Assembly (NCBI GenBank): GCA_023401925.1
Contig: JAEXDA010000034.1
Span: forward strand, 16,079 to 80,078
Origin: Bacillota bacterium
GTDB taxonomy: Bacteria > Bacillota > UBA4882 > UBA8346
Direction of reading: 5' to 3'
Length of the DNA: 64,000 nt
In this document: positions 35,479 through 43,865 of the stretch, piece after piece
Layout: the number at the start of each line of letters is the position of its first letter
How positions within the stretch are numbered: position 1 is the first letter of the stretch
The notes under the pieces: generated by a model
The model's input: the letters and a program-made list of their open reading frames with translations, nothing else
What the model was told of the DNA's origin: nothing
Database searches by the model: none
Translations under genes and position numbers: made by a program

Positions 35479-36708
35479 ATGAGTTTACGGGAAGAAGCTT
35501 TGGCACTCCATAAGGAGCACCATGGAAAAATTGCGGTAACCAGTAAAGTCCAAGTAAGGGATGGTAAGGAATTAAGCTTGGCCTATTCTCCGGGAGTCGC
35601 CGAACCTTGCAAAGAAATTGCCAGGAATCCGCTCCTGAGTTATGACTATACCAATCGCGGTAATATGGTCGCTGTGGTATCGGATGGCACTGCCGTATTG
35701 GGCCTGGGTGATATAGGGCCTGAAGCAGGTTTGCCGGTTATGGAAGGAAAGGCTATCCTTTTTAAAAATTTCGCCGACATTGACGCTTTTCCAATCTGTC
35801 TTGGCACCAAAAAGGTTGAGGAAGTTATTCAGGCCGTGAAATGGCTGGAGCCGACTTTTGGCGGCGTCAATTTGGAAGATATATCGGGCCCGCGCTGTTT
35901 TGAAATCGAGGAGAGATTGAAAGCCTCGATGTCAATTCCGGTATTTCATGACGATCAGCATGGAACGGCTGTGGTTTGCGTGGCCGGGTTGTGGAATGCT
36001 CTGAAAGTAGTCCGCAAAGATATCTCTAAGATAAGAATGGTCATGAATGGAGCCGGTGCGGCCGGTATCTCCATCGCCAAACTTTTAATCGCTTGCGGTT
36101 TGCTACCGGAAAACCTGAGTATTTGCGATAAGAATGGATTGTTATACCCCGGGAGCAATCCGGATAACTCCTATATGGAAAAGATGGCCGGACTTACCAA
36201 TCCTCAGGGCCGCAAGGGAACTCTTGCCGATGTATTGGCCGGCGCCGATGCTTTTATCGGTGTTTCAGCCGCCAATATTGTCAGTGCGGAAATGGTAAAA
36301 ACTATGGCTCCGGGAGCGGTGATATTTGCTATGGCCAATCCGGCCCCCGAAGTCATGCCTGAAATTGCTCTGGGAGCCGGAGCAGCTATCGTGGGAACCG
36401 GCCGTTCGGATTATCCGAACCAAATTAACAATGTTTTGGGTTTCCCGGGAATTTTCCGGGGAACTCTTGATGTGCGCGCCAAAGAGATCAATGAACCGAT
36501 GAAGGTGGCGGCGGCCAAAGCCATGGCAAATATTGTGGCTACCGATGAACTGGCAGTGGATTACATTATCCCCAAACCTTTTGATCGCCGGGTGGTGCCC
36601 GCGGTGGCTCTGGCTGTGGCCAAAGCGGCGATGGACAGCGGGGTGGCTGGGACTCCAAAAACAGAGAAGGAATTAATTGAGGGACTGAAAAAAAGAGGGT
36701 TATTATAA
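35479..36708 (+). CDS. Malic enzyme (oxaloacetate-decarboxylating malate dehydrogenase)
   Basis: Converts malate to pyruvate and CO2 with reduction of NAD(P)+. The 409-residue length is that of the short bacterial form. Motifs include LAYSPGVAEPC, SDGTAVLGLGDIGPEAGLPVMEGKA, the metal-binding PVFHDDQHGTA and the nucleotide-binding NGAGAAGISIAKLL. There is no C-terminal phosphotransacetylase-like domain. It is the only gene behind the long structured leader, and a two-component system follows 28 bases later. Confidence 0.93.
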   Translation: MSLREEALALHKEHHGKIAVTSKVQVRDGKELSLAYSPGVAEPCKEIARNPLLSYDYTNRGNMVAVVSDGTAVLGLGDIGPEAGLPVMEGKAILFKNFADIDAFPICLGTKKVEEVIQAVKWLEPTFGGVNLEDISGPRCFEIEERLKASMSIPVFHDDQHGTAVVCVAGLWNALKVVRKDISKIRMVMNGAGAAGISIAKLLIACGLLPENLSICDKNGLLYPGSNPDNSYMEKMAGLTNPQGRKGTLADVLAGADAFIGVSAANIVSAEMVKTMAPGAVIFAMANPAPEVMPEIALGAGAAIVGTGRSDYPNQINNVLGFPGIFRGTLDVRAKEINEPMKVAAAKAMANIVATDELAVDYIIPKPFDRRVVPAVALAVAKAAMDSGVAGTPKTEKELIEGLKKRGLL

Positions 36709-36736
36709 AATTCGGGTAAATCAGGAAAAAGACTCG

Positions 36737-37879
36737 ATGTTTAGACTACTAACCGCCATAAAGTGTCTTTTATATGCCCTGGTTTTTATTTTGGCAATTC
36801 ATAAAACTTCAGTCAGTCTTGAACTGGCGGGAGTAATGATTATCATATTAATCAGCGGATTTTGGCGCAGCTTTGAACGGTATACCCAAAAAAAGGTAAA
36901 TGTGTTTACTTTGTTGCTGGATTTAATTTTGGTTTTTTGTTTCGTTTTACTCTCAAAAAGCGGTCACTACGATAAACTTTTTATGGTTTATTTGGCCGAA
37001 GGTACAGCAATATTGCCTAAACCATTTGTTTTTGTTTATGGTATACTTGTTACAACCGCCAGTATGGGGGCTACAGCATTACATAACTTAAAGGAATGCG
37101 GGCAGCCGTATTTACCCGGATTTTTCGAGGTACTGTTATATGCATTGGTGTTTGTGTTGGTTTGGAGTGAAAGACGGCAACGAGAAGAACGATTAGTTTA
37201 TGAAAAGTTGACGAAGGAATTGCGATACGTTAATCTGCAATTGCAGAAAAGCATGGCTTTGAATGAAAGTCTGGCTTCCGAGGCGGAACGAAGACAACTT
37301 GTTGGTGAAATTCATGATAGCTTGGGATACCATCTTACCGGTTTACTTTTGACTCTTGAAGCTGGAAAAAAACTGGTGAGCCACGATAAGGAAGCTGCAA
37401 AAAATTATTGGGATAAAGCACTTGAACTTTCCCGGGTTGCTATTCTTTCGGTACGGGAATTGGTTGCGGTAAAAAAGGAATCGAAATTTGAATTTGAATT
37501 GACCTCCCGTCTAAAGGAAATGGCACGGGAGGTTCAATCATTAACCGGTTTGCAGATTGATATTAGGATTCAGGATATGAGACTTTCGGGCAAAGAACAG
37601 TTTGCAATGTACCGCATTTTTCAAGAGGCGATCACTAACACCTTGCGTTATGCCAATGCCAGCCGGGTTAAAATCGTCATTTCCGGCAACCAGGAATACT
37701 TGGATTTCTCCTATGAAGATAATGGCGAAGGGACGAATCGGATTGAAGCCGGCAATGGTTTAAAGGGCATGAACCGCAGAATTTTAGAGATGGGCGGCTT
37801 CATTCATTTTCAGTCTCAAACAGGTATGGGCTTTAAAATCGACGGGCGTATTGTTGGGCGAAGGAAAAATAATGAATAA
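36737..37879 (+). CDS. NarL-type membrane sensor histidine kinase
   Basis: A 380-residue kinase with about five N-terminal membrane helices (to about residue 150), a coiled-coil linker, a HisKA_3 domain with the phosphoacceptor in VGEIHDSLGYHLTG, and a HATPase_c domain (FQEAITNTLRYANAS, YEDNGEG, GNGLKGMNRR). No separate sensor domain is seen, so the signal is probably membrane-linked. It overlaps the response regulator gene by 8 bases. The pair follows malic enzyme, so regulation of malate metabolism is possible but not shown. Confidence 0.9.
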   Translation: MFRLLTAIKCLLYALVFILAIHKTSVSLELAGVMIIILISGFWRSFERYTQKKVNVFTLLLDLILVFCFVLLSKSGHYDKLFMVYLAEGTAILPKPFVFVYGILVTTASMGATALHNLKECGQPYLPGFFEVLLYALVFVLVWSERRQREERLVYEKLTKELRYVNLQLQKSMALNESLASEAERRQLVGEIHDSLGYHLTGLLLTLEAGKKLVSHDKEAAKNYWDKALELSRVAILSVRELVAVKKESKFEFELTSRLKEMAREVQSLTGLQIDIRIQDMRLSGKEQFAMYRIFQEAITNTLRYANASRVKIVISGNQEYLDFSYEDNGEGTNRIEAGNGLKGMNRRILEMGGFIHFQSQTGMGFKIDGRIVGRRKNNE

Positions 37880-38525
37880 AATAAAGATTTTAATTGCCGA
37901 CGACCAACCGATCGTTTGCGAGGGGTTAAACGTTATTTTAAAACTTGAAGAAGATTTTGAAGTTGTCGGTATTTGCTATAATGGACAAGAGACGCTGGAT
38001 TTCTGCAGGAAAATTCAGCCGGATATCATATTAATGGATGCGCGGATGCCTCAATTGGGCGGAATTGAAGCAACCAAAGAAATCAATCAATTGTTTCCCA
38101 AGATCAAGGTGCTTATTTTGACGACTTTTAATGAAGAGACATTGATTTATGATGGATTGAAGAATGGCGCCAAGGGCTTTTTACTGAAAGATACAGAACC
38201 CGATGAGTTATGCAAAAACATCAGAATCGTTCATGCCGGAGGGGCTTGCCTTCATCCGGAGGTAACATTAAAGGTGCTGGGAATGATTTCAACTCAAGGG
38301 AGAGGAGTTACATTTGATAACTTATCCGGTGACTTCGAGCAATTGACCGGCAGGGAAAAGGAAGTATTGAATTTGATTGGCAGAGGCTTATCAAATATTG
38401 AAATAGCCAATGAATTGTTTATAACCGAAGGAACAGTAAAAAATCATGTCAGTAATTTACTTGCCAAGCTTGGCGCTAGAGATAGGACACAATTAGCAAT
38501 TTTGGCCCAGAAAAATATGACTTAA
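37872..38525 (+). CDS. NarL/FixJ-family response regulator
   Basis: A 217-residue regulator: receiver domain (1-120) with the acidic pair in IADDQ, the phospho-Asp in ILMDARMP and Lys in LLKDTEP; then a LuxR-type helix-turn-helix (about 150-210, LTGREKEVLNLIGRGLSNIEIA). ATG 37872 is preferred over the upstream frame opening at 37851 since AAGGAAA precedes it. It is the cognate partner of the overlapping kinase. A strong terminator ends the unit. Confidence 0.93.
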   Translation: MNKIKILIADDQPIVCEGLNVILKLEEDFEVVGICYNGQETLDFCRKIQPDIILMDARMPQLGGIEATKEINQLFPKIKVLILTTFNEETLIYDGLKNGAKGFLLKDTEPDELCKNIRIVHAGGACLHPEVTLKVLGMISTQGRGVTFDNLSGDFEQLTGREKEVLNLIGRGLSNIEIANELFITEGTVKNHVSNLLAKLGARDRTQLAILAQKNMT

Positions 38526-38565
38526 GTAAGAGTAATTTCTAACCCTGGATAGATGCGTAGTATCG

Positions 38566-38597
38566 CCCTCATCTTTAATATAAAGGTGAGGGTTTTT
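38566..38597 (+). terminator. Strong intrinsic terminator after the two-component genes
   Basis: The 12-bp stem CCCTCATCTTTA/TAAAGGTGAGGG (one G-T pair) with a 3-base loop is followed by five T. Confidence 0.92.
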
Positions 38598-38637
38598 GTT
38601 TTTGGGTACAAAATCAATTTTTATAGGAGACAAGATT

Positions 38638-40260
38638 ATGAAACATAAAAAAACAATGTCCGCCGTGGTAATCATTTTTCTGGTTTTGTTTATTTCCGTA
38701 TTTTTTACCGTATTTCAGATAAAAACAGAAACCAAAGATTTGTTTCGGATGAATAAGGAGCTTCAAGAAGAAGGCTATTACATGGCCGAATTTGAATTTA
38801 AAATGTTGGGGATAGCTTATTGGCTAGATAAAGGCTGTTATTACACGGCATTGTCGCGGCTTAACCAGTTGCACAAACAATTAAAATCGAAAGTGGGATT
38901 AATTAAAATCCCGCCATTTACCAACAAAGAAGCGGAAATGGAATTTTATCTGAATCTTCAAAATCCCCAGACCGGCGCATTTATGGATGATACCTATCCT
39001 TACTGCACTTATAATGAGGTTACTGAAAATGTCTTAAACCATCTTGCGGCATTGGCTAAGGAAACAGGAAAGCCGTTGCGGTTAAAGTATCCTCTTAGAT
39101 ACTTGGATGAGATTAACACGCCTAAAAAGTTGAAGGTTTTTTTGGATGACGTGTCCAAAGTGGGCTGGATTGCCTCTAGTTTTCCGCAAACCAGTTTTGT
39201 TTTCGCCAGAAGCCTGCTCAGTTATTACAACGGGGAAGGCGTCATCGGGCAGAATAAGTTGTATGATTTTTCTCCGGAATGGAAACAGGCTTTATTGCAA
39301 TGGTTCTATGAAAATCAAGACCCACGGACCGGTTTTTGGGGCCCCAAATCAAGAATAGGCGCCAAGTTCTGGAAGAAAGATTTGAACAATACAGCCTCAA
39401 TTATCAAAGTATTCATTGATAGGAACGGCAATGACACTCAGGAGTTATTTCCTTTGCAATACAAAAAAGAGATGTTTAAAACGGCTCTTGAGGTTATGTC
39501 CGAACCCATGCCCGCCGACACCGATTTGGATGAATGGCACGAATGGGCATTAAAAATGGGAAAAGGTACAGCCATGCTGACCCGATATTTATGGAAAGAC
39601 GTTTCGCGCGGAGATAAAGCGAGGGCTAAAGAATTGATGGCCGGTTTTGTTGCGATCAGCTTTAAAAAGTATTATGTTGCGGGGGAAGGAGCATTCAGCT
39701 ATTATCCTGATGCAAAATATGCCACGTTAGATGGCACGGGCGGAAAAATGGCAGAGTTTACCGATATGGGTTTTTTTTCGGCGGAAAAGCAAAAATATTT
39801 ATGGGGAAATCCAGAAGACGGGATGATTGACCTTGGCATGCATCTTGTGTCAGGACTTACCGTTGATGATATGGCTAAAATCGCCAGTCATCCGGAAATC
39901 AATGCGTTACGTTTTTATGATACGATTCCTGACTTCGGCGATCTGGTATCGGGAGTATTCGCGGTTGCATACCCGCAAAAAACTTCCGTTCTGGACATCA
40001 TGGATTTTGCTCCCAAAGTGAAACATTGGCTTGATACCACTTCACAAAGCATGGGAAATTGGGTCTCCAAAGAAACAACCATGCAAGAATTGGATTCTTT
40101 GAAAGTAAAAAAAGTTGCTGTGTACAAAGATGAAAACCCCCTTGAAATCCTCACTGAATCTTTGAAAAAAAATGGACGAATTGTGGTGATCGGCTTTGAT
40201 GTTTTACAAACGCCGAGATATAAAATTACTTTTGAATTACAATCAAACCCTTATTTTTAA
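38638..40260 (+). CDS. Membrane-anchored protein of unknown function, possible alpha/alpha toroid
   Basis: A 540-residue protein from ATG 38638 with AGGAGA upstream. A single N-terminal membrane helix (about 8-28) would export the rest. The body has repeated elements such as LNLQNPQTGAFMDD and FYENQDPRTGFWGP, both Q/N-x-P-x-TG-x-(F/W). These resemble the repeats of toroid-fold proteins like terpene cyclases or some glycoside hydrolases. No catalytic motif is evident and I do not recognise the family. It lies after the two-component terminator and before a TrkA_C-like protein. Confidence 0.6.
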   Translation: MKHKKTMSAVVIIFLVLFISVFFTVFQIKTETKDLFRMNKELQEEGYYMAEFEFKMLGIAYWLDKGCYYTALSRLNQLHKQLKSKVGLIKIPPFTNKEAEMEFYLNLQNPQTGAFMDDTYPYCTYNEVTENVLNHLAALAKETGKPLRLKYPLRYLDEINTPKKLKVFLDDVSKVGWIASSFPQTSFVFARSLLSYYNGEGVIGQNKLYDFSPEWKQALLQWFYENQDPRTGFWGPKSRIGAKFWKKDLNNTASIIKVFIDRNGNDTQELFPLQYKKEMFKTALEVMSEPMPADTDLDEWHEWALKMGKGTAMLTRYLWKDVSRGDKARAKELMAGFVAISFKKYYVAGEGAFSYYPDAKYATLDGTGGKMAEFTDMGFFSAEKQKYLWGNPEDGMIDLGMHLVSGLTVDDMAKIASHPEINALRFYDTIPDFGDLVSGVFAVAYPQKTSVLDIMDFAPKVKHWLDTTSQSMGNWVSKETTMQELDSLKVKKVAVYKDENPLEILTESLKKNGRIVVIGFDVLQTPRYKITFELQSNPYF

Positions 40261-40351
40261 AGAAAGAAAATAACTAACAAAAACATGATGAATCCCATTT
40301 GTGGTATTTATCAATGGATGACGACATATCTTTTTATGGGGTGAATAAAGA

Positions 40352-40936
40352 ATGTCGGTATCTGTCAGGATTTTAATAGTAGCGGTGCTTAATTTTGCGG
40401 CCTTAATTTACCTGGTCGTAAAGTTATTAGCCAGCGGCAATCATTTAGCCGGAAGTTTAAAATTGGCCTGGGATTTTATCCTGGGTAAACCGGATCAGAG
40501 CGACTATCCGATCTATACCCGGATGATCTGGGTGCCTATTCTCAGAAAATCCTGGTGGTTTATGTTGATCATCTATTCCTTATCCTGGATTATCACGGAT
40601 AATCTTTATATGGATATTGGAATTGTCTTCCTGGTTTTCATTCATATATTTTGGTATCTTTATGCATCGATGACTTTCAAGACAAAGTATGACCGGATTT
40701 TGCATTTTACCGCCGATTGGGGAATGATTTATAAAGAAATTCCCCACGATTCTTTTCTGTTGGAGAAAACTTTGGCTGAACTGGACTTGCGGAAAAAGAA
40801 TCTCCTGATTCTTGCGATTGAACGGAATAATCAATTAAATCCTTTTCCCAAAGGTTTGGAACGGATCGAAGCCGGTGACCGTATTGTAATGTTTGGTGAT
40901 TTAGGAGCATACCAGAGTATTTTTAATGAACTTTAA
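40352..40936 (+). CDS. Membrane protein with a C-terminal TrkA_C (RCK_C)-like domain
   Basis: A 194-residue protein with three hydrophobic segments (about 5-25, 70-88, 92-110) followed by a cytosolic domain (about 125-194). The end of that domain, NPFPKGLERIEAGDRIVMFGDL, closely follows the TrkA_C pattern (P-x-x-x-x-x-I-x-x-G-D-x-(L/I)-x-x-x-G). TrkA_C modules bind ligands such as cyclic-di-AMP and regulate ion channels. No pore motif is seen, so this may be an accessory subunit. The function is unknown. Confidence 0.65.
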   Translation: MSVSVRILIVAVLNFAALIYLVVKLLASGNHLAGSLKLAWDFILGKPDQSDYPIYTRMIWVPILRKSWWFMLIIYSLSWIITDNLYMDIGIVFLVFIHIFWYLYASMTFKTKYDRILHFTADWGMIYKEIPHDSFLLEKTLAELDLRKKNLLILAIERNNQLNPFPKGLERIEAGDRIVMFGDLGAYQSIFNEL

Positions 40937-40972
40937 CCGGAAATGCCAATGGTGTTTTGTACAATGATTTAC

Positions 40973-41001
40973 TTGACAGAGATCCCAAAGCTAACTATAA
41001 T
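40973..41001 (+). promoter_or_regulatory. Consensus sigma-A promoter of mtrB and probably the trp operon
   Basis: TTGACA (40973-40978), exactly 17 bp, TATAAT (40996-41001): a perfect consensus. No comparable promoter is visible between mtrB and the first trp gene, so this one likely drives the whole block. Confidence 0.9.
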
Positions 41002-41059
41002 ATGAATATATTATTGGAAAATTTTTCGGTTTTAAAAATCTGAATTTAGGATGAGTTCT

Positions 41060-41302
41060 ATGGAGCCATTGGATCATACAGAAGAGATTAGTGGAGATTA
41101 TGTTGTTGTCCGGGCATTGGAAGATGGTGTCACCATTATCGGATTGACCAGAGGAAAAGACACCAAATTTCATCACACCGAAAAGTTGGACCGGGGTGAA
41201 GTGATGTTGTTTCAGTTTACCGAACATACTTCAGCCATGAAAATTCGTGGTAAAGCCGAAGTTTTTACAAAACACGGCCAAATCCAAAGCGGCAGAGAAT
41301 AA
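41060..41302 (+). CDS. mtrB: TRAP, trp RNA-binding attenuation protein
   Basis: TRAP forms a ring that, with bound tryptophan, wraps RNA containing spaced (G/U)AG triplets and blocks trp expression. The 80-residue product aligns along its length with Bacillus MtrB: EDGVTIIGLTRGKDTKFHH, then EKLDRGEV and QFTEHTSAMKIRGKA. The residues corresponding to the RNA-contacting Lys37, Lys56 and Arg58 are kept (EKL and KIRG). ATG 41060 is preferred over ATG 41051 because AGGATGAG lies in between at correct spacing. It sits directly upstream of its presumed target, the trp leader. Confidence 0.95.
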   Translation: MEPLDHTEEISGDYVVVRALEDGVTIIGLTRGKDTKFHHTEKLDRGEVMLFQFTEHTSAMKIRGKAEVFTKHGQIQSGRE

Positions 41303-41319
41303 TAGGGCGCTAGGCGCTA

Positions 41320-41524
41320 AAGTTAAGTTTAGTTTAGTTTAGTTTATCATAGTTGAGGGGCTGCGAAGCCCGGAGAAGCTCGGGTAAACCCGTTATATAA
41401 GGGGAATCCCGGAGCATAGGGGCTATAAAGCCCGCCAGTAGAGGGACGAATTGTTGTCTAAGTTGAGATGAGCTGAGCAGTCAGGGTGATGAAGACCAGA
41501 CTCTTGGTAGTCTGGTCTTTTATT
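41320..41524 (+). promoter_or_regulatory. TRAP-responsive trp leader with NAG triplet arrays and attenuator
   Basis: From 41320 there are triplets in exact 5-nt register: AAG, AAG, TAG, TAG, TAG, TAT, TAG, GAG (41320, 41325, ... 41355). A second series lies at 41460 AAG, 41465 GAG, 41470 GAG, 41475 GAG, then CAG at 41482. Between them are G+C-rich hairpins (for example GGGCTGCGAAGCCC near 41358 and CGGG/CCCG at 41381-41392). The leader ends in an 11-bp terminator stem AAGACCAGACT/AGTCTGGTCTT (41492-41519) with a T-rich tail. This is the layout expected of a TRAP binding site and attenuator; the antiterminator is not obvious. Confidence 0.85.
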
Positions 41525-41532
41525 ATATCCAG

Positions 41533-41554
41533 GAGGAGCCGAGATGAGCATGAG
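41533..41554 (+). promoter_or_regulatory. GAG repeats overlapping the aroF-trpE ribosome binding site
   Basis: GAG occurs at 41533, 41536, 41541, 41546 and 41552; three of these are in 5-nt register. They cover AGGAGGAG and the ATG at 41544. TRAP bound here would block translation initiation, as at Bacillus trpG. Purine-rich binding sites contain GAG by chance, so function is inferred from position and spacing. Confidence 0.5.
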
Positions 41555-43865
41555 TGAAGCTTTTTTAGAAAATCTGCCTTTGGTTCGGGCAACCGGTAAG
41601 GCCAGCCGGTTTCTGATCCACGGCGTTGAAGTTGGGGGAAATGAACCGGTAATCATCGCCGGACCTTGCGCCGTGGAATCAGCCGCTCAAATTCTTGAAA
41701 TTGCCCGGAGAGTGAAAGCGGAAGGCGCCCAAGGCCTGAGAGGAGGGGTCTATAAACCCCGAAGCTCACCTTATAGTTTTCAAGGTTTGGGTGAAAAGGG
41801 ACTGGAGTATTTGGCAAAAGCCCGGCAAATAGTGGGCTTGTTTACCGTGGTGGAAGTAACCAGCATTGAGCAGATAGGCCAGGTAATGGACTACGTAGAC
41901 GTAATTCAAATCGGGGCCCGCAATATGCAGAATTTCGAATTGTTAAAAGCAGTAGGGCGGATTCAAAAGCCGGTTTTATTGAAAAGAGGTTTTTCAGCCA
42001 CCATTCAGGAGTTACTTCAAGCAGCCGAATATATTTTGTATGAAGGAAACCCCCAGGTTATTCTCTGTGAAAGGGGAATCCGGACTTTCGAAACCATTAC
42101 CCGCAATACTCTGGATATTAACGCAATCCCTCTGCTGAAACAATTAACCCATTTGCCGGTTTTTGCCGATCCCAGTCACGGAACCGGCCGCAGCGACCTG
42201 GTTATTCCGGTCGCCAAAGCTACTCTTTCCGCCGGCGCCAACGGTCTGATTATCGAAGTCCACCCCAATCCCGATAAAGCTCTTTCCGATGGAAACCAAT
42301 CATTGGATTTTCAGGGTTTCGCGGATCTAATGAAAGAATTAAAACTACCCAAAGAACGAAACACCCATCGTATTAAGACTCAGGTTTTACCCTCATTTGA
42401 AAAGTTCACCGAAATCATAGCCGAAAACGACTATCATTATATTCCGGTCCAGGCCGAGTTTATCACTGATTCCGAAACCCCGGTGACGGTTTTTGCCAAA
42501 CTGGCCGAAGGTACGGGACGCTTTTTACTGGAAAGCGTTGAACGGGGGGAACAAGTCGGCCGTTATTCGTTCATCGGCTGGGATCCCTTGGTAACTTTGA
42601 AAGCTACGGGTAGCCACACCGAGATCATCGACAAATTATCCGTCAAGAAAATCAACGATCATGATCCGCTGGCCATTCTCAAAGAGACATTGGATTCTTT
42701 GAAGGTGGCACCCACCATCCACCGGGAGAAATTTTTCGGCGGAGCGGTCGGCTATATTGGTTATGATTACATCCGGCAAATCGAAAAGATACCCCTTTTG
42801 AAGCCTGTCGTCATTGAAATGCCGGATCTTTACTGGATCATACCCCGATACCTGACAACCTTTGACCATGTATCCCATAAGGTAACCATTATTGTATTGG
42901 CAAAGGTAGATCAAGCCGACTTGGAGCGAACATACCAAAACGCCGTCGCCGATTTGGAGGAAATTATCGCCAAATTTCACAAATCCATCGATTTGCAACC
43001 CCTTAGCGATTTTCAGGAAACCGGCCGGGCAACCCAAAGCTGCTCATTGACAAAGGAGCAATATATGGAGAGGGTCGAGAGGATTAAAGAGTACATCAAT
43101 GCCGGGGATGCTTTTCAAGTGGTTTTATCCCAGCGAATCGAACAACCTTTCCAAGGGGATCCGCTGTTGTTTTACCGGTTGCTCCGGACGATTAATCCTT
43201 CTCCTTATTTGTTTTATCTCGATTTTGGCCAATTCCAGCTGGCCGGCTCCTCCCCTGAAGTCATGGTACGAAAGGAAGAGCAAACCGTTACTTTAAAGCC
43301 GATTGCCGGTACCAGGCCCCGGGGTGCTTCCTCGGCTGAAGATGAAATGTTGCGTCAAGAACTGATCCGGGATGAAAAAGAACGGGCCGAACATACCATG
43401 CTGGTGGATTTGGGCCGCAACGATCTGGGCAGAGTCTGTAAGTTCGGGACTGTGAGTGTCGCCGACCTGATGAATATCGAAAATTATTCCCATGTGATGC
43501 ATATTGTATCCACAATTTACGGCGAACTGATGCCCGCTTTTTCGGGAGTGGATTTGCTGCGGGCCGTATTTCCGGCCGGCACTCTTTCCGGCGCTCCCAA
43601 AGTCCGGGCCATGGAAATTATCGAGGAAATCGAACCGATTGAGCGGGGCTTTTATGGCGGCGCCGTAGGATATCTGGGCTTCAACGGCAATCTGGATACC
43701 TGCATTACCATCCGGACCGTTTTATTTAAGGACCATAAAGCAGTTTGTCAGGTGGGAGCGGGAATTGTGGCCGATTCGGTTCCGGAAACGGAATATCAGG
43801 AAACCATGAATAAAGCTGGGGCTTTACTGGCAGCGCTGGCGAAAGTAGGTGGGGGAGCATGCTAG
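41544..43865 (+). CDS. aroF-trpE: Fused DAHP synthase (AroF) and anthranilate synthase component I (TrpE)
   Basis: One open frame of 773 residues. Residues 1 to about 268 are a type I-beta DAHP synthase with IIAGPCAVES, GGVYKPRSSPYSFQG, IQIGARNMQN, LLKRGFSAT and FADPSHGTGR; the N-terminal ferredoxin-like or ACT regulatory domain of many relatives is missing. Residues about 280-773 are a complete TrpE with the tryptophan-binding LLES motif (328-331), AGTRPRG, LVDLGRNDLGRV and FPAGTLSGAPK. The junction is a short linker. The enzyme would make both DAHP and, with TrpG, anthranilate. trpG overlaps its last 7 bases. Confidence 0.93.
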   Translation: MSMSEAFLENLPLVRATGKASRFLIHGVEVGGNEPVIIAGPCAVESAAQILEIARRVKAEGAQGLRGGVYKPRSSPYSFQGLGEKGLEYLAKARQIVGLFTVVEVTSIEQIGQVMDYVDVIQIGARNMQNFELLKAVGRIQKPVLLKRGFSATIQELLQAAEYILYEGNPQVILCERGIRTFETITRNTLDINAIPLLKQLTHLPVFADPSHGTGRSDLVIPVAKATLSAGANGLIIEVHPNPDKALSDGNQSLDFQGFADLMKELKLPKERNTHRIKTQVLPSFEKFTEIIAENDYHYIPVQAEFITDSETPVTVFAKLAEGTGRFLLESVERGEQVGRYSFIGWDPLVTLKATGSHTEIIDKLSVKKINDHDPLAILKETLDSLKVAPTIHREKFFGGAVGYIGYDYIRQIEKIPLLKPVVIEMPDLYWIIPRYLTTFDHVSHKVTIIVLAKVDQADLERTYQNAVADLEEIIAKFHKSIDLQPLSDFQETGRATQSCSLTKEQYMERVERIKEYINAGDAFQVVLSQRIEQPFQGDPLLFYRLLRTINPSPYLFYLDFGQFQLAGSSPEVMVRKEEQTVTLKPIAGTRPRGASSAEDEMLRQELIRDEKERAEHTMLVDLGRNDLGRVCKFGTVSVADLMNIENYSHVMHIVSTIYGELMPAFSGVDLLRAVFPAGTLSGAPKVRAMEIIEEIEPIERGFYGGAVGYLGFNGNLDTCITIRTVLFKDHKAVCQVGAGIVADSVPETEYQETMNKAGALLAALAKVGGGAC

